64,000 nt of DNA from NCBI GenBank assembly GCA_033439255.1, contig CM065878.1, positions 2,604,001-2,668,000 of the forward strand, written 5' to 3'. Below are positions 24,918 through 37,475 of this stretch, piece by piece (positions within the stretch are counted from its first letter, which is position 1; every line of letters starts with the position of its first letter). The stretch is from Hericium rajendrae (Eukaryota > Basidiomycota > Agaricomycetes > Russulales > Hericiaceae). A model generated the notes under the pieces. That model searched no databases, had not been told where the DNA came from, and saw nothing but the letters and a program-made list of their open reading frames with translations. The position numbers and the translations under genes are program-made.

Positions 24918-25635
24918 ATGGCAGAATTCATACAGGCTCTTGATCCCTCCAAGCTGGTTCTTGCTGAGACGGTAAGCTTGCAGTGATCGACTAGCTGTTG
25001 AGAGTACTCACACGTTTACCCCAGGTCCTGTCTTTCGCCATTAGCCCGTTTTCTTCACCATCGTATAATCTTCCCATCTTTCTCTTCGGCGTATATGCGC
25101 AGGAAAACCAGGAGGCAGTATTGTCGCTTCAATTGGTGTGTTTTGACTGGGACACGTTGTCTCACATGCTCATGCTATATACAGTTCTCGTCCTTGGTCG
25201 GCGTGTCCATGATATTCGATATCATATGGCTGTCCCAGAACGAACAAAATTGGTTCCTGAAACTATTCTCCGCATTGATTCTTGTCCTTAAGGTCAGTTC
25301 CAACGTTCTAGGAAATCCATCCCCGTAATGAAAGAATATCAGGTGCCGACCTTCCTCGCCTTCGGAAGCTCTCTCCGCGCAAGAGGAGCGCAGTTTTCTG
25401 GCCTGGGTGTCGGTGGAGACCTCAGTGGACCGACAGGTGAGTTAAACTTAAGAACATGGCTGCCGCACTCTTACATTGTTGCGCAGTTTGGTCCATGCCA
25501 GGAGGCTTCTCTGGCGGGAGGGACGGCTATCAGACAGTAGACGAAAGGGAGCCCCAGACCGCAAGACCGCCACCCCCGCCTGCACCAGGACCAACCAACC
25601 AGCCCGCGGCACCCGGAGCATACCAGACTGTGTAA
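24918..25635 (+). CDS. Small multi-pass membrane protein (AGTRAP-like?)
   Basis: The spliced product has about 160 residues. The start at 24918 is MAEFIQALDPSKLVLAETV. Then come SFAISPFSSPSYNLPIFLFG, SSLVGVSMIFDIIWLSQ and WFLKLFSALILVLKV, giving three or four membrane segments, and a loop with ARGAQFSGLGVGGD. The tail is proline-rich (ARPPPPPAPGPTNQPAAPG) and ends GAYQTV. Splice sites near 24971, 25138, 25291 and 25438 are canonical. Size and topology recall the angiotensin receptor-associated protein (AGTRAP) group, but I would not rely on this without a search. It is convergent with REV3, whose stop is 133 bases away. Confidence 0.65.
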
Positions 25636-25767
25636 CTTGTTCACAATCATGCAGTATTTATCCTGTAACGGACTCGGAGCACTCGAATAAATTGCTCGCA
25701 ATGGGCTCCGGAACAAACGCAGCATCTAATAACAGCGCTTCTGGCATCTGAGATTTGGGGCCGAGGA

Positions 25768-28700
25768 TTATTTTGATTGATATACATCATGATCTCCTGC
25801 ATCAACGTCTTCTACGAAAGGTTCTCCCTCGAACAGCTGCTCCTGGTAAACTTCTTCCTCATATTCCTCGTACAATTCTCCATCATCGTCCTCGTCGTCC
25901 TCAGTCTCCTCGACAACCTCCACTTCAGCTTCATCCATTGGGATGATACCTGCATCCACTTCTTCAATCAGCCCTTGTATAAATGAGGTATCCTCGACTT
26001 TGGATTCGGCCTTCTTCCGTTCATAAAGCCAAGAGCATTCCAAGGACTGACATCGTATTGGTTCTGATGCAGCTGACATCGCGCACGATGCGCACACCTC
26101 GTGCGCTGTTGTAAGATGACGTTCGTGTATGTTGAGGCGCGACAACAGGCCTGCGATCGTCTCTTGTGGTGACAAGCGGCACTCAACACAAACACCTGCC
26201 AGACAAAGCCAAGTTATGAGATCGGTGAACCGTAAACTGCGACCGTGCACATACCGTGAGAGGTCAAGGCCCCACAAGTGATACAATGGGAATTGTGAAA
26301 ATGCCCATCGATGCTTGGCTCGTCTGGATCTTCGTCGCCGTCTAACACGACCTTGGCCACCTTCGATGGTGTCGAAAGGAGGGCATCTGTCTGTTTCGCA
26401 CGTATCCTCTTGGGCATTTCGTCATACCAACTCCGGACATCCGCGCCAACAAGGTTGAATATTCGCTCGAGAGGGGGGATGAGGACGCGAGATATATAGT
26501 AAGCTCCATCCAAGTGCTTGTTTCTTCGAGTGACAGAAGGCATAAGATGGTGGACGTGAAGGAGACTTAGATACACGTACCGATCCTCCAGGAGCTCTTC
26601 GGGAGCAACGGCGCGATCCACCAATCTAGTGCCGGGCTCTCCCCGTATGATCGCGTATGGTACACGGTCTCCATACTGAGGTTCATCATTCGGGTCCACC
26701 GTCATCCTGCGTGCTGCCACAGCCGCTCCTGGTGGTGGAGGAACCTTATCGCTAGAGCCAGACAGTGAGTGACTATAACCCAAGACCCGAAGCCGACATA
26801 CCTGTATGTTCCTAGCCTGACCTCACGAGCAAATATGAAATCCTGGATTGAGACCTTGTCGTCCAAAATCTTTGACCACGATCGGCAGCAGTACTCCTTG
26901 ACGGCACTCAAGTCCTGTGAACGAAACAAGATCCTGTCCATGGTTGTAAGAAATGCAGGACTTTCCGGTCATCCAAGTACTTACTTTAACGCAGTCTCTG
27001 TCATCTTCTGCTGGGCTGGGACACCATCTCTACGAACTGTCTCGATGCCCTTCGCATCGAAAACAGGCTCTATATCGTCTGGAGCCTCAAACTTGAAGCC
27101 GACGTATCTCTTCTTCGCCATTAATACACACGGAAGATAAACCTGGGTCGCATGGTTAGATAAGAGCGCAGTTATAGCTTCGAGTTTACCTTTTCGAACT
27201 TCAGTTTGACAGGGGCGGGGTTCATCATCGTGACGGTGTTGGCAATGTCGTGCCCTATACGAAATGCCTGTTCCTTGGTCTTTCCGCGAAGATAGATGAA
27301 CATAGAGTCTGTATCGCCGTAGACGACCCGGGCGCCCCATTTGTTCGTCGTTTCGATGAGCTTTATGGCCTGCAACGACATCGTCAGCATCATAGCCACC
27401 ATATTCAAACGCATATAGTGACCTTTTCCAGAGTCTCTCTGCCGCTTTGAACAATACTATCGGCGATTTCAACAGCAGGCATTCTGCCCGAAAACGAGGC
27501 GCTGGTGTAACCATACGTCACGTTGGCGATGTATTTCAGACCGAGTTGGCGGGCATCCAGAATTCGCTTGAGCGACTGTCCTGAAACTTGAGCATACTTC
27601 CTACAGCGAGTGCGATATCCATACCTTATTACTCCCGGCGCCCTTGATTGCTTGCTTCACCATGACACGGGTCTCCAGTAATTCTGTCAACATCCGGCCC
27701 AAAAGACCCTTCCTGACGTCCGGTTTTACATACATCATTCCATTAGGCGCAACTGCGTTGATCTGAGCATGTGCTGGAACCAAGGAAAGATAAACTACAT
27801 ACCTGTGATATGATCTTGCAGGGTATCCAAGAGTCCGGCCGGCTGATTGAGCTCTGTAACTCCAAATTTGTTTTGACCCTTGAAAGGTGTGACACGTCCG
27901 AGGCATGTAGAATAGCAATAATTATATGCGATCATGATTGAGGGGTATAATGACTGGAAATCCAAAACGACAAGAGGGCTGTTGTAGAATGCGGATAAGG
28001 GCTCCATTATAAGCGGCATGCATTCGGCTGCATTTTGCTTTCCAACCTGCATGAAGAGGTAAACTTTAGACAGAAGTCCATCATACAAGGCATAACGCAC
28101 CTCTTGTTTGCTCGGTGATATCAATACAAAACTCTCAGGCTTGGCGATGCGAAACATGAACGATTCGACTTTAAACTGAGACCCACGGCTGATGACAGAG
28201 TAGAAATCTACTCCGAAGACTCTGGCGAATTCGCTGTGCCATGTGGTCAGCTACATGAAGTCTATCTGACAAAATTTTACTTACGCGGTCTTTGTAACAG
28301 TCTCGGCTGCATCAAGCACCTCGAGAACCATTGTCGCCCGGGTTTGAAGATAACGCAGCAAGGACGCAACGTGTGCAGTGGTATCGCTATGGAACCATTC
28401 TGTAAGAGTTGACGCTGCGTATTTCGGGACACTTGAGGCAAATGACTCGATGAGCCAACGCCAGTACGTAGGTCGAACGTGCTGTCGGCTTACCGTCTGT
28501 GAAGTAAGTGAAATACTGTATTCTCAAAAGTATATAGACTGAGACTCTGTTCAGCGCGCATTATCCGCCATACGTTGAGGACCTGCCGTCCCACGACGTG
28601 AAAGGTCGAGGTTTTCCTAAGTTCCCATTGGTCGTTGCCTGCTAGAGCACGTCCAGGTGCTCGAGAAATTTGTTCACCGATATCAAGCCCTTGACCAATG

Positions 28701-31700
28701 TCAGCCTGCGAAAGCACAGACGAGTCAAAAGGTGACTTACCGAAATGACGACCACGGACGTTGAGGTATCCCCACGATGCTGCCTGGATCTCCCATCCAA
28801 CGACAAAATCCGGGTCTAGATCGAGAACCATGTCTACCACAGCATTCAAAAGATCGAGTTCACTTGCGACGATCTCAAAATGGTGATTGCGCAACCTCTG
28901 CGGACGAAATGAGCTGCAGTCTACAGCGATGATACCTTCCCGGACGGAGGTTGTTGCTGCAATATCCGTATTCTGGAATGTGTAAAAAACAGCAACGATT
29001 TCGTCGACGTCTGGATCCGGGAGAAGTTGGCCTCTGGAGGGAGCTGGAAGAAGTTAGCGTCTAAAGCAGTGCCGCATAGGTATTGGGCTAGCGTACCAAA
29101 AACTTCGAGCGAAAGGATGGTCATGTCCTGCTTTTCTCTTACTCCCGGGCCTGCAGGATCCGGCGGCGTATCCTTCAACCCAAATGGATTTACCTGTGTG
29201 GGTCCTTCAATCTAGATCAAGAGTTGAGTAACTCAACGACTAATGATAATATAATAACGCACCTGAGAACGAACAGAGAGTTTTTGTGTAACTCGACCAC
29301 CTTCGGAACGAAGCCATGCACGGGCTTGTCGGACAGTCGGCGGAGACCCTGCATACTCCCAGCCGCCGACTCCGATTCGCACGAAGATTGTCGGAGGTGA
29401 ATGACCCTTCGCCTTTTCACCCGGTGACACTTCCTTTGCAGATCTGTCCACCCATTCGTCCAAGTATTCGAAGCAATCGCCGCCTTTCAGATGGTACATC
29501 AAGCCAGCATATTCCCTCGATCGCTCTGGTGCATCGCATGCCTTTGAATAAAAGGGATCTCGATAGATCTTGCTTGGAATGCCATAGTCGTCGATGGTTG
29601 ACGACAGGAGACTAGCTGCTGGAGGTGCCGGCGCATAGCGATACATGTTTCCCGACGTCTGCTTCGCTATTGTCGGTGTTTTCCGGTGCCATTGACTGCT
29701 GAGCACTCGCCGGATTTGCGCCTGCGTCGCTACGCGGTCAACAGAGAGTGGTGCTGGCGATGACGAGGCCGAAGGGAAATCACGAAAACGCAAGCGACGC
29801 TTCTTCAATGGTCGACTTTTATCGCCCTCCAAAACGCTTGCAAGACCGTTTTCAATATCGAGTGATTCATTCAAGATCTGGTCAACGAAAGGATTGATAT
29901 CCATGGCTAGGTCCTCCGCGATGATATGACGATGAGTTGCCTCCGTAGCAGACGCGAGATTGATCAAAGGATCCCGCAGGACAGCGTCTTCAATCTCCTC
30001 CGATCTTTGTCTCTTTGTGCCTTGTTCGGTAATCGACCTACGTCAGCCAAAGAATCAGAGGGAGCTTATCACTAACGAACTCATACAGTACAAAACGCAC
30101 TTCGGCTTTCGTGCCGCTTCAAGGGCTTTCCTGAGACTCTGATGTTCGACTCGCATGGTTTGCCGTCTATGATAGACATGAGATCCAAAATCGTCGTACA
30201 AAAGTGAAAATGATCCTACGCCTGAGGAGACAGTGCCAGAAGTCGAGAAGGATGTTGACGGTAGCGGCTACGAACCGATGTCAGTCGATCACAGTATATA
30301 TTCAGACCAAAAAGAAGGTTACCTGGTTGGAGTGATGGTGCTAGTAGACATTAGCACTTGCTCTTGAGTGCTTGGACTCAATGGAGATTGTGCCTTTCCC
30401 AATGTCTCTAAATGAACTTTCCGAGGAGTTATACTTGAGAGGGAACTGCGTCGCAATAAATCACAAGAATCAAGGAGTCTGAGATGGACGCACTCAGCGC
30501 TCTTTCCGTTAAACGGTTGCTGTGGTGTCGTCGGACGCGACACATCCGCGTCTAGCTGCTCGTCAACAGGGGGACCTTCGTCCGGAAGTTCGTCATGAGC
30601 TTCAACATGCCCATCGACCATGTTCCCTTCAAGAATATTTGAGTACTCGGCCTCTTCTTGCTCCACCAAGACCGAAAGCTCTTGACTGGAAAGCATGGTC
30701 TCATCAACTTCGATGCCGGACTCTTTGTCTTCATCTCGGGTAGAATCCAAACTTTGGCGTGAGCTTCCCGATGATGTATCATAAGGGTTCTGCTCTTCTG
30801 GCCTCATCGGCTGTGTAGGGTCGACACGGCGTCCGCCAGGTCGCCAGGTCTTGAACCTATCCTCCCACAGGGCCTCGACGCTTTCAAAAGTGTTCATGAT
30901 CCATTTCTCCCACGACATGTCGTTGATCTTGAGGTCCTTCCCTCGTTCACGCTCGATCCTCTTTCTGATCTCATCCCAATATCTTGCCTCAGAGACCCAG
31001 TCGCCACCCAGTCCACGAGATTTGTCACTTGGATCCAGAGGAATATCCGGAGAAGGAGGCAGCCCTGCGGCGATCCGCCTCTTTCGCTCATCGTCCCAAA
31101 GCTCACGAACACCAAGCACAAGAGGCTCGGGAGTAGGTGTGGTTGCTGGGATAGTCAATTGGTGATGCATGTTCCGTGCGCTCAGCGCGTGGCGGTTGAG
31201 AATTTGAGCAGCGACAGCGTCGATTTCAAGTGGGAGGCGCGATTGACGGAAGCACGGGGAGAGCTTGAGAGTACTCACTATACCGTCCCCGCCTTCGTCT
31301 TCTTCAGAGCCGCGGCGCCACGCGCCTTCGAGATCAATCCACCCACAGCCATACAGTCCGAAGTCGCACAGGAACTGAAGAATGTAGCTCAGATGACTTT
31401 CAAACACGCGAAAACGCGTGCCCATCACTGCCCCAGCTTGCAGAAGCGTCACAGCGCGTTGCACAAAGACAGGGTCCACGATGTGAATTTTGAGAAAAGG
31501 CGCGTAGGACGTGTGGAATCCGTAGAAGTGCACGCCCTTGACGAGTACAACAGCGCGCACGAACTGGGACTTTGGGGAGTGCGGATTGCGCTTCATTGAG
31601 ACCGCGATGGCATGGTTGAGCGAATGGGTCATACGAGCGATATATCGACTGACTAAATAACCAAACGTGAGGATCCGTCGATGCGCCCCAGAGGTAGCAA

Positions 31701-31919
31701 CTCACCACTATCCGGGTTTAATCGACCCACGTATTCCACAAAGAAGTAAGGGTACACTTGGTGTACATGCAGACAACAGATCTTGCCGACCGAGGACTGT
31801 CCATAAACACGGATCACAGGGGCCTTCAGCAAATTGGTGTTGTCGAGAGCGCTGGCTTGGGCTACAGTGTAGTCAATTTGAGTGATGCGCACGCGAAGAG
31901 CTGGATGTCGTTGAATCAT
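25768..31919 (-). CDS. REV3: DNA polymerase zeta catalytic subunit REV3
   Basis: The B-family polymerase that extends primers past DNA lesions during translesion synthesis, with Rev7 and the Pol31/Pol32 subunits. The start at 31919 gives MIQRHPALRVRITQIDYTV; the N-terminal domain includes VRAVVLVKGVHFYGFHTSYA. A long disordered middle follows. The exonuclease-like domain lacks the catalytic acids, as expected (DPDFVVGWEIQAASWGYLNV). Polymerase motif A is DFQSLYPSI, motif B NVTYGYTSASFSGRMP and motif C YGDTDS. The end has two cysteine clusters: CITCGALTSHG with CVECRLS, then VCASCAMS with RCQSLECSWLYER, the second being the Fe-S site in this family. A strongly acidic tail of about 80 residues follows. 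About 14 introns are needed. Confidence 0.95.
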
Positions 31920-32273
31920 TGTAGATCATCATGAGAGAAGGCAAGAAAAAAAAATCAAGAGATTTAATGAGATATTTACAATGCGAGGATGCCAGAGCCT
32001 GATCAGCTGAAGCGCGTCCGAAACAAAAGCGTCAAGGCGCGCACGAAACCAGAATGACGAGGTGTCCCACGCTCATGCTACTAACTGCTACTAGGCGGTT
32101 TTGTCCATTCGATTCAAGAACGGCCGTTACCAGAGTTTTGCAGGATAATCTTACACGAAAAAATACATATTCTGCATCCATCTTATGATACACCGAAATT
32201 TACAATTTAATGCTAAAGAACAGCCTCATGTTTATTCTTCCTTCGCAAATGCCGGTCCCAGATCATATCGGGT

Positions 32274-33308
32274 CTAAAGGACGGAAAGCACCTGCTGGGC
32301 AGCATACGTGCTACCCGCATCCACTTTCTTGAAGCCGCGAGCATAACCGGGCTCGACGCAAACAAATCGTTCCCTACAACGATGCGATCAGGAGCGAAGA
32401 AGCGCGTACAGAAATGCCGACTCACCACCCGCCTTCTTCCATGTCGGGCACCTCAGTTCCCTGCTCTTGAGGATTCCAGATAGTAAGCGTCGGGAATCCC
32501 ACCGATCGAACTTCGACTCCGCCGCCGGGCCATTTAACCTGTATCGAAGGTGGTGCATTCTCATAGACCGAGTCCGTCGGCTTCTTGACGTCGACTACGT
32601 CTCTCTTTTCCTCCTTGAGTGTGGCGCGGCCTTCGGCAGAGACCTCGGTCTTATCGATGTAGGATAGGCCTTTAAGGGGAGAAATCGAGACTTCCTTAGA
32701 TGGCGCCCGGATGTAGTTGTGAAGCAATGCCTGGAATTCGAAGGGGTCGGCGCCAGTATTCTTGACGTGCAGGTCGGTGGTGAGTTGGTGTTCCGCCAGA
32801 GTAACGATGTAGACAAGCTGGAACGGCCTCTTATAGACGGCCCTGATCTTGTCGAGGGGCTCAAGAGCTGAGATACGAATAGATCGGATCCGCGCAGGAT
32901 AGGGAGCAAGTTTGACACGTACTGAACCTCGCAGACACGCCGGCCTCATTGTCCATCAGGAGGACATCATCGAACTCCCATGGTGCATTGCGCGAGAACC
33001 CATGCTGAGGGAGGTCTTTGTGGTCAGGATGCTCAGCGGGACCGAAGTTAGGGAAGATGATGGGGATCCCGCCGCGGACAGGCCTGGAACCATCCAAAGC
33101 GGCCTTCGAAGAGACGAAAAGACGCTCAGACGGCTGACCGCCAGACCTGTCAGGGGACTTCCAGGAGATGATGGTCGCGCCAAAGAACAGAACTGTGACT
33201 GATGCACCCTGACAATGGAACATGAGGTTAACGGCGGTGGTCTCACTCGGTAATGCTCACCTTTGGATGGGTCAAGATGACTCTGTCCCTAGCTTCTTTG
33301 AAAGGCAT
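32274..33308 (-). CDS. Glucose-6-phosphate 1-epimerase (YMR099C-type aldose 1-epimerase)
   Basis: Interconverts alpha and beta anomers of glucose 6-phosphate. The start at 33308 gives MPFKEARDRVILTHPKGASV. Then come LFFGATIISWKSP, LFVSSKAALDGSRPVRGGIP and FGPAEHPDHKDLPQHGFSRN, which holds the conserved catalytic-site His region. Later exons carry the family segments FEFQALLHNYIRA and FPTLTIWNPQEQ. A last intron (GTGAGT to TGTAG) joins MEEGGW to ERFVCVEPGYARGFKKVDAG and the protein ends QQVLSVL at 32274; the FVCVEPGY motif with its glutamate is diagnostic. About 300 residues, the usual length. Confidence 0.92.
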
Positions 33309-34504
33309 ATTGAGCTGAGATGATAATGTGCGAATTCGTACACAAGTAACAAGGACATCATGCGATGGTATAAGTACCCAAGCGGCTGATGACGTCGTCC
33401 TACGTCGCCTACTCTCACGCCGTTACGCCTTCTCCTGTCCTTGTCCAGATCCTCCGAGTCCGCTTCCTAGGCCCCTTTGTTCCGCCATCTGTAACCTTCA
33501 ACTTTCTCGATCCGGTCAACACCAGCCTTCTGTCTCTATACCTTCTTCGTCCAACTTACAAGACACTCACCGCAGCCAAGTTCGCGTCCGTCTTTTGGAT
33601 CGTAGATTGGATTTGTCGGTCGCCTCGGAAGCTGGCGCACGAGACGAGGACGCTTACCTCGTTATCGACGCCTCCGCGCGTCATCGCGCGGCCGTGGGCC
33701 CAACCGCAACCCTCAGGCAAATGCATCATGCTCATGTCTAGCTTCGACCCTTGCAATCCTGCGATAGATCTCCACTGTTCTTTCTCCTCACTCGCATTGA
33801 TTTTCATAGTGTTCTTTCGCCATCCAGTCTTCTGTCCGATTTTGGCATCATTTGCACCTGGACGACTGCCTTGGCCAGCTCAGAGACGGATTCACGAGAG
33901 CTTCAGGCTTACCGGGATCTTTGTGTGCAGCTGCATGCACTGAGCTCAAGTCCGGTGGCTATGATTTTTCGATAACATCGTACACATCAGACCCACGATC
34001 GTTTTTCGTCCTGCGCCGGACTTCATCGTGGACATCTTGCCTTGACTTTCAAATTGTTGCCGAAGTTCAAACATATGCCCACCTATTCAATGACTTGAAA
34101 ACCTGCATCCAGGTCTAAATCCACGCTCACGATGCTCACTGTCAACTGAAGAGAAGACTTCGCCGGCCTTGAATGGGCCATACGAGGAGGTCTTGCCTTG
34201 CATGACGTTTATCGGCGGCCCTGCACGTTCATCCGTGCTTCTAGGCCCAAGCGGTCAACCACACTCGATATTATTTTCACATCTAATCTCACGTATACTG
34301 ACCAGAGCTGATGCCCGAGACCAGACCTCACATCACGCATGCAGAAAAGACATTCAAATTCAGAAACCCTACTCATATCCGTGACATTCATCATGCATAT
34401 ACGCTTGCCTCAGAAACTGTCGTTTTTCTCATGTTCATTGCTTAGCCCATGCGGGCCTCCCACATGTTTTGAACCTCTTCGAGCCTTCGGTCATCTCGGT
34501 CGAC

Positions 34505-34526
34505 CGCTGCTGCTTCGGCAGCAGTG
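34505..34526. other. Perfect UUCG-tetraloop hairpin
   Basis: CTGCTGC, then TTCG, then GCAGCAG: a 7-bp perfect stem (34507-34513 with 34518-34524) closed by C-G around a TTCG loop, the exceptionally stable cUUCGg tetraloop in RNA. A G-T wobble and a C-G pair extend it to 9 bp. It makes sense as RNA transcribed from the plus strand. Confidence 0.6.
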
Positions 34527-34571
34527 CGATTGTGCCGGGATGAAGATGCGTTCAGCTATGTATGAGGGAGG

Positions 34572-34598
34572 GATGTCCGTAGTCTCCCCGCGGACATC
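34572..34598. other. Eight-base inverted repeat
   Basis: GATGTCCG (34572-34579) and CGGACATC (34591-34598) are perfect complements with an 11-base pyrimidine-rich loop, 46 bases downstream of the UUCG hairpin. Confidence 0.6.
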
Positions 34599-35271
34599 TC
34601 GTCATTCCCTTTAATTTTTGGAACCCTTTGCTCCTCTTTGTGAGGATGCTTCCCCCCAGGCTGTTTGGTCACTTGGTGGAGCACTGTTACACGGTACGCT
34701 TCGTGAGTCTTATCAATGATTTGGATTGACTCATATCAGTTTCACGCTGGCATTTTAGTGGTGTTCCGTCGCTCTGTGCGGCTAGGTTATGTATATGGGG
34801 ACAGTAGGGGATGTCATTCGAACCGTGATGGCTCTCGTCATGCGGAGTACAACTATTTGTCAGATTCGTCCGCTTTGTATTTTACTTTCGTTCGATGAAC
34901 GTTCGATGAAACTACTTGTTATCTCCTGTTATCTGCGTCTCTGGCGACGTGAGGAAACTGAGACAAGACATGGCAGCAGCACATCGTACCGGAAGCGGCC
35001 TGCTGCGTCGACGATGTTTGGCTGCGGTAGGTCTCCCGCGGTGTGGTGGCGCGTGGTTTGAAGCGTGGAGGCAATACCGAACCTCACCAGTTCTATATAC
35101 GGACAGTCATCGAATTCAGACTCGTCTGCTTCATTCACCGAATCCTTGCACCTTGTCTCCATCCCTTTGAATACCGCTGGAACCCCAATAACGACGTGAG
35201 TCCCTCCAGCGAGCTCAAGGCGCGAGGCGACTGATCGCCGCGGCCGCTTCACTAGAACCAGAACTATCGTC

Positions 35272-37475
35272 ATGGATCCAGCGTTTCAGGGCGATGAGGT
35301 GAATATCACGTCTTCATTTCGCCAGAAAACGCTAAGATACGTCTCGAAAATCGTTTAGATCGGACCGATTGCACTTCTTATGGACGAGTTGCGGTCGGAG
35401 GACGTGCAATTGCGTCTCAACGCCATCCGCCGCATCTCGACGATAGCTCTCGCCCTCGGCCCTGATCGAGCGCGCGACGAGTTGATCCCGTTTCTGCAGG
35501 ACTCCGTAGATGACGAGGACGAAGTTCTCCTAGCATTGGCGGAAGAGCTTGGAAGAACTTTGAGGAGTATATCGGCGGGCCTGAGTGGGCGCACGTTCTG
35601 CTCGGACCGTTGGAAAATCTCTCGGCGGTTGAAGAAACGTTAGTGCGGGACAAGGTGAGTTAAACCCAGCCCAATCATCGCGCGTGCTCGATGCAGGGCT
35701 ATTGGTGTCCTTCGATGGCTGACATGCGGAATTTAGGCGGCGGAGTCTATCACCAAGGTCGCTGCCGTGCTTTCTCCACAACAAATCGAACAATCATACA
35801 TCCCCCTTCTCAAACGACTCTCTCATGGCGAGTGGTTCACATCCCGGACGTCATCAGCGGCTCTCTACGCGCCTGTCTACAGTAAAGTATCCCCGGCCAT
35901 CCAAGAAGAGCTTCGTAAGGGATACGCAGCTCTTGGCTCGGACGATACACCGATGGTCCGACGTGCCGCTGCGAAATGGCTCGGAGTGCGTTGAGGACCT
36001 ATTTCTGTGCTGATACGAGACTGATGGGTGATGGGTCTTCGCCAGGCATTTGTGAAGGATATGTCCAAGCAACACGTGCTCTCCGATGGACTGGCGATAT
36101 ACCGCCGCCTTCAAGCAGATGATCAGGACTCCGTAAGGTTATTGACCGTGGAGGATTTAGTCGTCATTGCCCAGCAGCTGTCCCCGCCGGAAGTAAAAGA
36201 GCAGCTGTTGAAACAGATCAGGCAGAGCATCTCCGACAAGAGCTGGCGGGTGAGGTACATGGCTGCCAGCCATTTTAATGCGGTACGTAATTCTTCCCTG
36301 TACCACAACCACATCTAACGCCGGACTCAGCTGTCGGAAGCTGTGGGTGTCGAACTTGTAAGAGAGGAGCTTGTCGGCCACTATGTACAACTATTGAAGG
36401 ATAACGAAGCGGAGGTTCGAACCGCGGCTGCTGGACAGATCCCGGGTGCGATGACGTGTTTAAAACTTTAAACCTTGTCGCAAAATTCTCACCAATTCTC
36501 GGCATTTCAGGATTCTCGAAACTCCTTGAGCGAGATGTGATCATCGCTCGCATCGTGCCTTGCGTTCGGGACCTTTGCCAGGACAGCTCACAGCACGTCC
36601 GCGCGGCTCTCGCAAACCAGATCACTGGGCTCGCACCATTGCTCGGGAAGGACGCCACGATTGAGCACCTTCTCCAGCTTTTCCTTCACCTGCTCAAAGA
36701 CGAGTTCCCCGAAGTGAGACTGCACATCATCAGCAAGCTCGAGCAGGTCAACGAAGGTAATCGATCTCCAATGACTCGACGCATATAGTCCTGAGACTGT
36801 TTCGCAGTGATTGGCATCCAATTGTTGGCTGAGAGCCTACTTCCTGCCATTGTCGAGCTGGCAGAGGACAAGTCATGGCGTGTGCGACAGGCCATCATTG
36901 AATACATTCCCTTGCTGGCGACACAGCTCGGAAAGCCTTTCTTCGACGAGCAGCTCGGGAACCTCTGCATGTCCTGGCTTGGCGACACCGTTTTCAGCAT
37001 ACGCGAAGCTGCGACTATCAATTTGAAGAAACTTACAGAGGTTTTCGGTGTCGACTGGGCGCGGGCGGCTATTGTGCCTAGGATTGTCAACATGGGCGCG
37101 CACCCGAACTACCTTTACAGGATGACCACGGTCCAAGCCATTGCAGTACGTGACCGCGTCTTGTATGCGTCTTGTACATTACTTATGGCTCGCTTTTAGA
37201 CTATAGCGCCTTCGCTGAGCGTCGACATCATACGCAACGAGATCCTCGATGTCCTGCTTCACCTTGCCGCAGACCCCATTCCTAATATTCGATTTAATGT
37301 CGCAAAATCTCTTGAAGTTCTCGCAACGACTTTTGGAACTACCGACGAAGGCAAAGCCCTTGCAAAGCAGAAGATTGTGCCCGCACTTGAGACCCTCAAG
37401 AACGACCTAGACGCCGACGTCCAGTATTTCGCGACGCACGCCCTCCAGAGAACAATGGCAACCATAGAGGGATAA
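35272..37475 (+). CDS. Protein phosphatase 2A scaffold (A/PR65) subunit
   Basis: The HEAT-repeat scaffold that joins the PP2A catalytic subunit with its B-type regulatory subunits (yeast Tpd3). Exon 1 encodes MDPAFQGDE, and an intron then joins [20 protein letters not shown]. About fifteen HEAT repeats follow, such as [50 protein letters not shown] and [19 protein letters not shown]. The segment [15 protein letters not shown] is strongly conserved in PR65. It ends [13 protein letters not shown] at 37475. About nine short introns are seen, and length is near 595 residues, as in the family. Confidence 0.95.

Larger units (their letters stand above)
33309..35271. other. Two-kilobase gene-poor region between epimerase and PP2A-A
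   Basis: No recognisable gene. Open frames up to 184 codons (33389-33943 on plus) overlap each other and show no conserved motif. The stretch holds two hairpins (34505-34526 and 34572-34598) and a small tandem repeat CGTTCGATGAA twice at 34889-34910. It is the longest non-genic interval here and may carry a non-coding RNA or a lineage-specific gene. Confidence 0.5.

Noticed and set aside
34889-34910. CGTTCGATGAA repeated twice
   Set aside because: Only two copies; a chance duplication with no further structure.
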